From: Planctomycetota bacterium
GTDB taxonomy: Bacteria > Planctomycetota > Planctomycetia > Pirellulales > Pirellulaceae
Length of the DNA: 64,000 nucleotides
NCBI GenBank assembly: GCA_016872725.1
Contig: VGZC01000012.1
Span: 44,022-108,021, forward strand
Direction: 5' to 3'
In this document: positions 30,200-38,185 of the stretch, piece by piece
How positions within the stretch are numbered: position 1 is the stretch's first letter
Layout: the number at the start of each line of letters is the position of its first letter
Notes under the pieces: model-generated
Database searches by the model: none
Told to the model about the DNA's origin: nothing
Seen by the model: the letters and a program-made list of their open reading frames with translations, nothing else
Position numbers and translations under genes: made by a program

Positions 30200-33100
30200 A
30201 TGCGCAAGGACCGGCTGCCGCCCCCTCGCCTTCGATCGCGGGCTTGTTCGAACGGTGATCGATGGTCCGAGGTACCGCCCGAGGAACAACGGCCGATACG
30301 AGGCGATCGCGGTCATCAGCCACGATCCGGTCGAACGCGCGCCGTCCTGGTGGCCGTCGCATGTCTTGTCCTCTCGGCGGTTGCCGTTCGGATTCTCTGG
30401 TGGCAGCCGTGGCGCGGGCCCGCCGCTCCGCTCCGCTCGGCCGACCAGTATCGCCGGATCCTCTCGGATACGCGCGTCGCGCTCGGATTGCTCGAAAATG
30501 AAACGGAACTACCCCGCGCGGCCGACTTGTTCGCGGCGCTGGTCGATGAACTGCCCGACGAGGAACTTCCCAGGCGGAACCTGGCGATTGCCCGGCTACT
30601 GATCGTCGAGCACGAGGACCCGTCGCGCCGGACGCCCGAACTCCAGCAAGCCACGCAAGCGGCGCTCGAGGACCTTGCGGCGAAACACGCGAGCGCGGCG
30701 GCCAACTGGTTGATCGCCCGGTTCCTCGAAAAACTGTCGGGCGTGGATGATACCCAGCGGGCTCGGCGCATGATCGAGTACCTCGAAACGGCCGAGCGTA
30801 TGGCGCCGCGCGAGGCGGCGTATCCGATGGCCATTTACGAGACCGGTTCGATCAGCGGCGACGCCGAACTGGAGAACAAGGCGTTTGACGCGCTGGGGCG
30901 AGCCTACGCGGCGGCGCCGAACAACCTGCGGGTCGCGGGCGAGTGGATGGCGGCTCAGGCGGAGCGGCGCGACCCCGCGCTGCGGGAAACGTTGTCGTCC
31001 GCCATCCGCCTCGTGGGGCCCCTCGTGCTCAGCATCCGCTCCGGCGACAACGTCAAGCGGGACGACGGCGTCGCCGCGCTCGGTCTCGATGTCCTCGACC
31101 TGCTCAACCAAGCGGTCTCCGCGATCGAAGCGAGCCAATGGGAAAACGTCGCGACGCTCGTTCGACGCGTCCGGAACGGAATCGGTCCGATGATCGCCCA
31201 TCGCAATGATGTGGGTCGCGTCGCGCCGCATCCGCTCGAATTCGCGCTCCGCGACTACTCCGATGGCGTCGCGCACGAACCAATCGAACCGACGGACCGA
31301 GCCATCGACTGGCATTGGTCGGCGCCGGCCCCCGTCGATCCGGACGGCGTCGACGGTATTCGGGACTTCGCCTTCGCCGATTTCGATCGCGATGGAACGA
31401 ACGACTGGTGTTTGCTCACCGATAAGGAACTCCGCGTCCATCGCGGCCTGCCGGGCGGAGGGATCGGCGAATCGATCGCGGCGGCCCCGTTGCCGCCTGG
31501 TTCGCTCGGAATGCGGCTCGCCGACCTCGACAATGACCATCGTCCGACCGGGCCGGTGAACGCGCCGACGGCGGATCCGCCGGGCCGTGACGATGCCTCC
31601 TCGCATGCGGCCGAAGGACACACGGCCGATCTGGATGTCGTCGTATTCGGTGCGCGAGGACTGCTCGTTTTCGAAAACCGACTCGGCCCGGACGGAACGC
31701 GGTCGCTCGAGCCGATCCGGCAGCCCGATTCCGTTGCCGCGTGGTCGGAAGTCGAAACGCTCGCGATGGTCGACTTCGACCACGATGCCGATCTGGATCT
31801 GGTCCTCGCGAGCGGCGGGATGATCCGATGCGCGTCCGGTCGCGGGAACGGCGAGTTCGAGGACATTACGCGATGGTCGAATCTGCCTTCGTCGGCGACG
31901 GAAATCCGGCGGATCGCGCCGGTCGACTGGGATCGTGACGTCGATCTGGACCTGCTGGTGGCGCCGGTCGGCGGGCACGCGGCTCCGTTTCTGGAGAATC
32001 TGCTGCACGGGCACCTCGCGTGGACCGAGTTCGGCGACTCGTTCGCCCGGCTCGCCGGCGCGACCGACATGGCGGTCGCGGAGATCGACGGCCGGCCCTC
32101 ATGGGATCTGGTCGTCGCGCGGACCGACGGCATCTTCGCGATCCTCACCGAAACGGCCCATCGCGGACGCATCTCGACCGTGCGCGAAGTTCCCGTCTCT
32201 CGAACGCCCATCGAACGGTTGCTCGTCGCCGATTGGGACAACAACGGATTCGTCGACATCCTGGCCTGGTCGAAGTCGGCCATCGAACTCTGGCTGGGCC
32301 GCGGCGGCCCCGAGTACGCCGATGGCGCCGCGCGCTGGACGGCTCCGCCGGCCGCGTGGAGCGACGCTCGGGCCGCCGACGTCGATCGCGACGGCGACTT
32401 GGACCTGCTCGCGCTGCATGACGGAAACCTGTCACTCTATCGCAACGAAGGCGGGAACGCGAACGGTTGGCTCGACATTCGGCTCGTCGGACAATGCGAC
32501 AACCGGGGTTGCGCCGGACACACGGGGATCGGGAGCCTGCTCGAATCGCTCGTCGGCGAGCGGTACCAAGCGCGGGTCGTCGAGAGCGAAACGGCCCATT
32601 TCGGGCTCGGCGCCGCCGAGCGGGCCGACTTGATCCGCATCGTGTGGACCAACGGCGTGCCGCAGGCCGTCATCCAGCCCGATCGCAATCAGCATCTGAC
32701 CGAGGTCATGACGCTCAAGGGGTCGTGTCCCTACGTGTATACGTGGACCGGTTCGCGGTTCGAGTTCTTCACCGATTGCCTGTGGGCCGCGCCGCTCGGA
32801 ATGCAGGTCGCGCGGGGCGTCGGCGCGTCGTCGCGTCCCTGGGAATATCTGCGCATTCCCGGCGACCGGCTCATGCCCCGCGACGGGGCGTACGAGGTGC
32901 GACTCACCGAGGAACTGTGGGAAGCGGCCTACTTCGACCATGTCAAGCTCATGGCCGTCGATCACCCGGCCGATATCGAAGTCTTCACGAACGAGAAGGT
33001 CGGGCCGCCGGAGATTGCCGAGTTCCAACTGCATCCCGTGCGTCAGCGTCGCATGCCGACGTCCGCCGTCGATGCGCGCGGCGCGGACGTCCGCGATCTG

Positions 33101-34063
33101 CTGGCGCGGGAAGACGATCGGTGCGCGGCCCCATGGCGCCGGCGATACCGCCAAGGACTCACCGACGAACACTTCATCGAGCTGGACCTCGGCCCATTGC
33201 CGAATCCCGAACAGGTCACATTGTTCCTGACGGGTTGGATCTATCCGACCAATACGTCGCTCAACGTGTCGTTCTCCGAGCATCCCGAGCTCGACGGTCC
33301 GCGGCATCCTTCGGTCTGGACGCCCGACGCGAACGGAGCCTGGCGTGAGGTGATCCCTTTCATGGGGTTTCCGGGCGGAAAGACGAAGACGATCGCCGTC
33401 GACCTTTCCCGCGCGTTCGTTGGACCGGATTATCGGGTCCGCATCGTCACGACGGCGGAGATCTACTGGGACGCGGCGTTCTTCACAATCGACGAACCGC
33501 CCGCCGCGTGGCCGGTCGTGGATTTGCCGGTCGCGACGGCCGACTTGCGGCATCGCGGTTTTTCCGAACGCATTCCGTATTCGGGCCAGCGGCCCGAGCG
33601 GTACGATTACGAACGCGTGACGACCGATCCGCGCTGGCCGCCCATGCGCGGCGCGTTCACGCGGTACGGTGACGTGCGGGAACTGCTCGAGATTCCGGAC
33701 GATCGGATGGTCGTGATGGCCGCGGGTGATGAGCTCGCGCTCCGATTCGCCGTTCCGCATACGGAGGTCCCCGACGGATACCGGCGCGACTTCATCCTGC
33801 ACAGTGTCGGCTGGGACAAGGACGCCGACTTGAACACGATCCACGGTCAAACCGTCGAACCGCTTCCGTTCCGGGCGATGGGCCGCTATCCCTACGCCAT
33901 CGGCGAAGGACCGGAAGGTACGGAATACGCCGACTATCTGCGTCTCTACCAGACCCGCGAGCAGGGCCGTTCGCCGTTCTGGCGATGGATGGTCGCGCCC
34001 GAACAAGCGCCGTTGCGCGGAGACGATCGACCGAGTTCGCTCGGCGGGCCCGTTCGACGCTGA
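30200..34063 (+). CDS. Large FG-GAP/ASPIC-UnbV (CRTAC1-like) protein with TPR-like N-terminus
   Basis: 1287 aa. A transmembrane segment at about residues 46-67 anchors the protein outside the cytoplasm. A helical TPR-like region follows, then FG-GAP/VCBS calcium-type repeats (FADFDRDGTNDW, LADLDNDH, MVDFDHDADLDLVLASG, VDWDRDVDLDLLV), then an ASPIC/UnbV segment (about 767-830, with AHFGLGAAERADLIRIVWTNG), and about 450 C-terminal residues I cannot assign. ATG 30200 has AAGGAG nine bases upstream. Such proteins are common in Planctomycetota; proposed roles are adhesion or carbohydrate binding. Confidence 0.85.
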   Translation: MRKDRLPPPRLRSRACSNGDRWSEVPPEEQRPIRGDRGHQPRSGRTRAVLVAVACLVLSAVAVRILWWQPWRGPAAPLRSADQYRRILSDTRVALGLLENETELPRAADLFAALVDELPDEELPRRNLAIARLLIVEHEDPSRRTPELQQATQAALEDLAAKHASAAANWLIARFLEKLSGVDDTQRARRMIEYLETAERMAPREAAYPMAIYETGSISGDAELENKAFDALGRAYAAAPNNLRVAGEWMAAQAERRDPALRETLSSAIRLVGPLVLSIRSGDNVKRDDGVAALGLDVLDLLNQAVSAIEASQWENVATLVRRVRNGIGPMIAHRNDVGRVAPHPLEFALRDYSDGVAHEPIEPTDRAIDWHWSAPAPVDPDGVDGIRDFAFADFDRDGTNDWCLLTDKELRVHRGLPGGGIGESIAAAPLPPGSLGMRLADLDNDHRPTGPVNAPTADPPGRDDASSHAAEGHTADLDVVVFGARGLLVFENRLGPDGTRSLEPIRQPDSVAAWSEVETLAMVDFDHDADLDLVLASGGMIRCASGRGNGEFEDITRWSNLPSSATEIRRIAPVDWDRDVDLDLLVAPVGGHAAPFLENLLHGHLAWTEFGDSFARLAGATDMAVAEIDGRPSWDLVVARTDGIFAILTETAHRGRISTVREVPVSRTPIERLLVADWDNNGFVDILAWSKSAIELWLGRGGPEYADGAARWTAPPAAWSDARAADVDRDGDLDLLALHDGNLSLYRNEGGNANGWLDIRLVGQCDNRGCAGHTGIGSLLESLVGERYQARVVESETAHFGLGAAERADLIRIVWTNGVPQAVIQPDRNQHLTEVMTLKGSCPYVYTWTGSRFEFFTDCLWAAPLGMQVARGVGASSRPWEYLRIPGDRLMPRDGAYEVRLTEELWEAAYFDHVKLMAVDHPADIEVFTNEKVGPPEIAEFQLHPVRQRRMPTSAVDARGADVRDLLAREDDRCAAPWRRRYRQGLTDEHFIELDLGPLPNPEQVTLFLTGWIYPTNTSLNVSFSEHPELDGPRHPSVWTPDANGAWREVIPFMGFPGGKTKTIAVDLSRAFVGPDYRVRIVTTAEIYWDAAFFTIDEPPAAWPVVDLPVATADLRHRGFSERIPYSGQRPERYDYERVTTDPRWPPMRGAFTRYGDVRELLEIPDDRMVVMAAGDELALRFAVPHTEVPDGYRRDFILHSVGWDKDADLNTIHGQTVEPLPFRAMGRYPYAIGEGPEGTEYADYLRLYQTREQGRSPFWRWMVAPEQAPLRGDDRPSSLGGPVRR

Positions 34064-34097
34064 GACGGGGGGACGGGGGGGATGGGGAGACACATTG

Positions 34098-34364
34098 ATG
34101 GCGAATATTCGGTCGTTCAAAGAGCTGCGCGTATGGCGGAACGCGATGAGTTCGGCCATGCGCGTGTTTGAGCTGTCGAAGCGATTTCCTGCGGAGGAGG
34201 AGTATTCGCTCACGGACCAGTTTCGCAGGTCGTCGCGCTCGGTGGCAGCGAACATCGCCGAAGCGTGGCGGAAACGACGTTACCAGGCGGCTTTCGTGGC
34301 CAAGTTGGACGATTCTGGGAGCGAGGCCGCCGAGACGCAAACCTGGATCGAGTTTGCGTTGTGA
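34098..34364 (+). pseudogene. Four-helix-bundle (S23/avd-like) protein gene, truncated by an in-frame TGA
   Basis: The readable part has 88 codons: FKELRVWRNAMSSAMRVFEL, FPAEEEYSLTDQFRRSSRSV, AANIAEAWRKRRY and AETQTWIEFAL, which are the first three helices of the 23S rRNA-IVP/four-helix-bundle family. Family members normally continue with a fourth helix after a segment like FALDCGYL. Here the codon after FAL is TGA, yet the same frame goes straight on with CGFLSQADADELDQQHEQIL, the expected fourth helix. The simplest reading is a single nonsense mutation. ATG 34098 is used; TTG 34095 precedes it. Confidence 0.7.
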
Positions 34365-34940
34365 TGCGGATTCCTGTCTCAGGCGGATGCCGATGAACTC
34401 GACCAACAACACGAACAGATTCTGGCACAACTGGTCTCCATGACGAACCATCCCGACCAATGGACTCTCCCCGAAAGCTTGCGCAACGACGACGTCTCGC
34501 GATACCGTCAATGGATCGAGCAGTTACAGACCGCACTTCCCGACATCGATGATGTCGTGACCGTGGAACGACCTGATACGCGTCATCGGTATCTTCAGGT
34601 TGTCTATCGAGGTGGCTTTGTGATCGAGCCGGAGTTGGAGGCCTGGGTGTGGGCCAACTCGTCCCGGGTGGCCGACGTGCTGGGCTGGGAGCGCTCACAA
34701 GAGGCACTGCGAGAGTTTCTGAACAGCCGCCAACTGTGGGACAGCAATGCTCTCAAGCCCAGCGACCCCAACGAAGCCCTAAGGCTGTCGTTGCGCTGCA
34801 AGCGCAAGCCGCTAGGGGCGAGGCTCTTTTCCGAAATCGCCGCGACCGTGAGCCTGCAGTCGTGCGAAGATCCGGCATTCGTCAAGTTGCGGCAACGATT
34901 GCGGAAATGGTTCCGCACGAATGCCGACAATACGCGATAA
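34365..34940 (+). pseudogene. Composite remnant: helix-bundle tail, AAA15-ATPase-like piece and DUF4276-like tail
   Basis: The frame of the helix-bundle gene continues unbroken for 191 codons. The first ~35 residues finish the bundle (ending NHPDQWTLPE). The next piece, SRYRQWIEQLQTALPDIDD with RPDTRHRYLQVVYRGG, resembles an internal strand-helix segment of AAA15-type ATPases, normally followed by a LSDGTLRLLAL stretch that is missing here. It then switches to FVIEPELEAWVWANSSRVAD, KPSDPNEAL, VSLQSCEDPAFVKLRQRLRK and WF, which I recognise as the C-terminal half of DUF4276 proteins that often sit next to such ATPases. A 166-codon frame from ATG 34440 could still be translated. Assignments are from memory of the families. 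Confidence 0.55.
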
Positions 34941-35086
34941 CCAGGTACGTACGCGAGGGTGCGATGCCACACCGAGCCAGGGTTCCTCTTTCCGAGGACG
35001 TCGTCCGAGCGCGCCGATTTGGACGAGATTGGCAAAGGGAAGTCGCCGCGCACCGGAGCATCCGCCGCTGGGGTGCGGGGCATGGA

Positions 35087-35725
35087 TCAGTCGGCGTATG
35101 CGCCGGGGAAGGACGCTTCGTATTTGCCGAAGACGGTGACGACAAGCGTGCCGCGCCGTTTGTCGGTGTCGACGTCCCGAGCGGCCACGTGCACCGGTCC
35201 CTTGACGTCACGCGAGCCTATCGCGAATTTCGCGTCGATCAGCGGCTCCTTGCCCGTTCCGTAGGCGTAGAGCCGGTAGTCCTCGTCGGAGACCTGCCGA
35301 GCGACCAGACGGAGGACGCGTATCCGGTTCACGATGCCGAATTCATCCGCGAGACTGACCTCGGGCACGCGGTCGGCGGAAGCGAGGGCCCCCTTCACGA
35401 TCGGCGCGACGTGCTCGAAAAAGAGCGAGCCGATCGGCGCTCCGGCCTCGGTCTTCATCTCGGCCGCGAACGCCTCGGACTCGTTCAAGTCCTTGCGCGG
35501 AATCACGACGACGCGGATCGCCTGTTCCGACATCTGGAAACCGAGGGCCCGCGCCGCGTCGAACGCGAATCCGGGGCGCGCGGCGGGAACCGATTCCACC
35601 GCCGTCGCGAGCTTCTCGCCGAGTCTCTTGAGGCGAGCGTCGGGAATCGGCTGGACCGTCTGGGCTTGGGTCTCGCCGATCCCCGTTCCGATCACCAGTA
35701 CGGCCAACAACATCGCGCGCGTCAT
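35087..35725 (-). CDS. Secreted protein of unknown function
   Basis: 212 aa with a signal peptide (MTRAMLLAVLVIGTGIGETQAQ). The mature part is mixed alpha/beta with no cysteine motif or domain that I recognise; it contains RVVVIPRKDLNESEAFAAEM and LVVTVFGKYEASFPGAY at the end. The open frame extends to 35848, but ATG 35725 has GGAG seven bases upstream and starts the signal peptide. It lies just downstream of the zinc-ribbon protein gene with about a 100-base gap. Confidence 0.65.
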   Translation of the reverse strand: MTRAMLLAVLVIGTGIGETQAQTVQPIPDARLKRLGEKLATAVESVPAARPGFAFDAARALGFQMSEQAIRVVVIPRKDLNESEAFAAEMKTEAGAPIGSLFFEHVAPIVKGALASADRVPEVSLADEFGIVNRIRVLRLVARQVSDEDYRLYAYGTGKEPLIDAKFAIGSRDVKGPVHVAARDVDTDKRRGTLVVTVFGKYEASFPGAYAD

Positions 35726-35828
35726 GACGTCTCTCCGGAGGTGCATTGAAAGAAGAATGAAAAACGTGTCTTCGACCGGCCAAATCGAGCTAACAAGAAC
35801 GGGTCGGCTGGTGGGATTCCCCACACGG

Positions 35829-36926
35829 TTACGAGTCCCAAACGTCATGCCAGATCGCGAGATCGGGTTTCATGATTTGGAGGCGGACGACGCCGCCGCG
35901 CGTGAGCCGCGTGCCGCGCACGACGGCCGCGCGGAGTCGATCGCACGTTTGAAAATGGCGTAAGGACTGATCGGTGATGCCTGTCCCTTCGAGATCCAGA
36001 ACCTCCAGTTCGTTCCGCTCCGCGAGGTTTTCGAGATCACTGTCGGTGAAACCGGACTCGCGCGCGGAGAAAACGCGGGGCCGCGCGAAGGGCGGCGCCA
36101 AGTTCCTCCACCCGAATCGCCTTCGGAGCCCCAGCATGAACGACCAGGCGAGCCAACCGGCGGCCCGGGATCCCGGGCCGCTCCGGAGCCAGACCACCAG
36201 GACGAGATATCCCGTGCCGAGCACGCCGACGCAGATCCACGACCAAGGGTGGAAGACGAGCCCGATCACGGCGAGTCCGATGGCCACGACCGCGTGGATC
36301 GCCCACAAGAGGCTCGACGCGGATTCCCCATCGGCCAGTTGATTGCCGAGCCAACGTTCGATGCCGGTCGAGGAATCGAGTTCCAGGTCGGATAGATCGC
36401 TCTGGAGAACCCGCTTGAGCGTGACATGGTAGCCGCACGCGACGCAGAGCATGCCGTCCGGCGGCATCGGGCCGCCGCAGTTCTCGCAGCGGGAAGGCGG
36501 CTTCGACGGGTTCCGATCGGAAGATGCTCGGGGCGCGGCGGCCGCAGGCGCCGCTCCCGCTCGCGGCGGCGCGACGCCCGCCCGCGGTGGCGAAGACTTC
36601 CCGTCGCGCGTGTTCACGGACGGCCCTGGGGTTTCGACGAGCATATCGACGGTCGGACGTGCTTCCTCGGGCGCGAGACGCAGTTCGCCGTCCTCGTCGT
36701 CATCCTCATCGGATGCCGGCGGCGCGGGCACGGACGGCTTGCCGCCGACCCGGCGTCCGGATTCCGTTCCGAGCCGGGCACCCTGCGATCCGGCACCCTG
36801 CGATCCGGCCGGCCGGTTGCCGACGCGCTGCGACGTGCCGCATTTCGGACACGCGATCGCGTCGGCCGCATCCCACGTGTCGGGAACGGAAAACGATTTC
36901 CCGCAGTCGCGGCACGCGGTCTTCAT
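35829..36926 (-). CDS. Zinc-ribbon membrane protein
   Basis: 365 aa. The N-terminus is a zinc ribbon (CRDCGKSFSVPDTWD... then CPKCG), followed by a disordered Pro/Ala/Gly and acidic linker, a second zinc ribbon (CENCGGPMPPDGMLCVACGYH at about 145-166), two transmembrane helices (LLWAIHAVVAIGLAVIGLVF and WICVGVLGTGYLVLVVWL), and a C-terminal leucine-rich-repeat-like stretch (LENLAERNELEVLDLEGTGI). This is a planctomycete-style architecture of unknown role. The ATG at 36926 follows the 78-aa Cys-rich gene by 25 bases, so it may belong to the molybdenum-hydroxylase transcript. Confidence 0.75.
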   Translation of the reverse strand: MKTACRDCGKSFSVPDTWDAADAIACPKCGTSQRVGNRPAGSQGAGSQGARLGTESGRRVGGKPSVPAPPASDEDDDEDGELRLAPEEARPTVDMLVETPGPSVNTRDGKSSPPRAGVAPPRAGAAPAAAAPRASSDRNPSKPPSRCENCGGPMPPDGMLCVACGYHVTLKRVLQSDLSDLELDSSTGIERWLGNQLADGESASSLLWAIHAVVAIGLAVIGLVFHPWSWICVGVLGTGYLVLVVWLRSGPGSRAAGWLAWSFMLGLRRRFGWRNLAPPFARPRVFSARESGFTDSDLENLAERNELEVLDLEGTGITDQSLRHFQTCDRLRAAVVRGTRLTRGGVVRLQIMKPDLAIWHDVWDS

Positions 36927-36951
36927 TGGTTCGGCTCGGCGGGCAACGTGC

Positions 36952-37188
36952 TCAGTACGAACTTCGGAAACAGTCGCGGCCAGCCACGCACTCGGCTCGG
37001 TTCACGTGGAGCTGATCGGGGCCGAGCATATGCTGCGTGACGTTGCACCAGCAGTACGGACTGCCACCGTCCTCGGGGCGGCTTGGATCCCGGTGCTCGC
37101 CGTGTAGGTACAGCGCCTTGCTTCGCAGGAAAATGCAGGCGGGACCGGCGGCCGGTTCGGGAAGATCGTAGTACTTGGTGAACGCCAT
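36952..37188 (-). CDS. Small Cys-rich protein linked to the molybdenum hydroxylase genes
   Basis: 78 aa starting MAFTKYYDLPEP. It contains five cysteines (GPACIF, PYCWCNV, AECVAG, RDCFRS) and a His-rich middle, so metal or Fe-S binding is possible but unproven. The ATG at 37188 is two bases after the stop of the FAD-subunit gene, which argues strongly for co-translation. I do not recognise a family. The open frame extends to 37257 inside the FAD-subunit gene, but the downstream ATG fits the spacing. Confidence 0.65.
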   Translation of the reverse strand: MAFTKYYDLPEPAAGPACIFLRSKALYLHGEHRDPSRPEDGGSPYCWCNVTQHMLGPDQLHVNRAECVAGRDCFRSSY

Positions 37189-37190
37189 GG

Positions 37191-38183
37191 CTAGAATCCT
37201 CCCGTATCGAGTCGCGCGGCGACCAGAATCGACCGTTTCACGGCGACCTTGGCCCACTGGATCTTCGATGCATTCTGATTGAGGGCGCGGGCATTCGCGA
37301 TGGCCGCCTCGGCCGCTCGTTCGACGGTGGTCGCATCGATCGGCATTCCGAGCATCGCGTCCATAGCATCGAGCGCGACATAGGGCACGGGAGCGACCTG
37401 TCCGAGCACGATCGTGATCTCGCGCACAACCCCTCCGCTGTGACGGAAGGCGCAGCTCGCCGCCGCCAACGGGTAGTCGGGGCCCGCGCTCGAACGGACT
37501 TCATAGGTTCCGCTGAGCCGTCCGTCGGCGGGAGGCAGAATGATGTGCGAAAGGAACTGATCGGATTGGAGAATGGTCTCGCGCTGCCGATCATGCTTCG
37601 GCTTCCGGAAGAACTGCGAGGCGGGCACCAAGCTCGATTCGTCGGGCTTGGGACCGACGATGCGCAATTGGGCCCCCAGCGCGATCAGCGCGGGGCCGAG
37701 CCGCGAACCGGACACGTATTTCGCGGGCCCTTCGTTGTCGAAGATCGCATGGTATCGATCGTCGCGTTCGCCCCACGCGTCGCGATGGGGGGCGAGCAGC
37801 GGTTCGCCGCGCCGGAAGAACCAGCACTGGGCCCGATGGCAGAGATCGCCGCCGATCGTGCCTTGCGCCTGAAGCTGCATGCTGGCGATGCCGGCGATCG
37901 CCTGGGCCAACGCCGGATAATCGTCGACATAGGGCGAGGCCGCGAGATCGTCGAGCGTCACAGCCGCGCCGATGCGGAACGACCCGTCGGGAAGCGATTC
38001 GAGCGTCTTGAGCGAATCGACCTCCATGATGTTCACGACCCGGTCGGGCGTGACGACCATTTTCTTGAGGAGTTCGACCAGGTCGGTGCCTCCCGCGAGG
38101 ATCTCGGTCTTGCCGTATTCGGGCGCGAGAAGCTGGGCGATCTCGGCTTCGCTGCGCGGCGCCGCGTATTCGAAGCGTTTCAT
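37191..38183 (-). CDS. Molybdenum hydroxylase FAD-binding subunit (PaoB/YagS/CoxM type)
   Basis: 330 aa. FAD-binding signatures of the family are clear: ILAGGTDLVELLKKMV and QGTIGGDLCHR. The C-terminal domain includes PLAAASCAFRH and LGQVAPVPYVA. In PaoB-like members a loop after GGNL carries four Cys for a [4Fe-4S] cluster; here only CHRAQC remains and the following GEPLLAPHRDAWGERDD has no cysteine, so that cluster is probably absent. It lies two bases after the molybdenum-subunit stop and forms an operon with it. Confidence 0.9.
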   Translation of the reverse strand: MKRFEYAAPRSEAEIAQLLAPEYGKTEILAGGTDLVELLKKMVVTPDRVVNIMEVDSLKTLESLPDGSFRIGAAVTLDDLAASPYVDDYPALAQAIAGIASMQLQAQGTIGGDLCHRAQCWFFRRGEPLLAPHRDAWGERDDRYHAIFDNEGPAKYVSGSRLGPALIALGAQLRIVGPKPDESSLVPASQFFRKPKHDRQRETILQSDQFLSHIILPPADGRLSGTYEVRSSAGPDYPLAAASCAFRHSGGVVREITIVLGQVAPVPYVALDAMDAMLGMPIDATTVERAAEAAIANARALNQNASKIQWAKVAVKRSILVAARLDTGGF

Positions 38184-38185
38184 GT

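Noticed and set aside
34098..34364. Avd protein of a diversity-generating retroelement
   Set aside because: The helix-bundle family includes Avd, but no reverse transcriptase, template or variable repeat is present nearby.
34362..34364. Selenocysteine codon
   Set aside because: The position is a variable charged residue in the family, no SECIS-like hairpin is evident downstream, and other genes here end in TGA normally.
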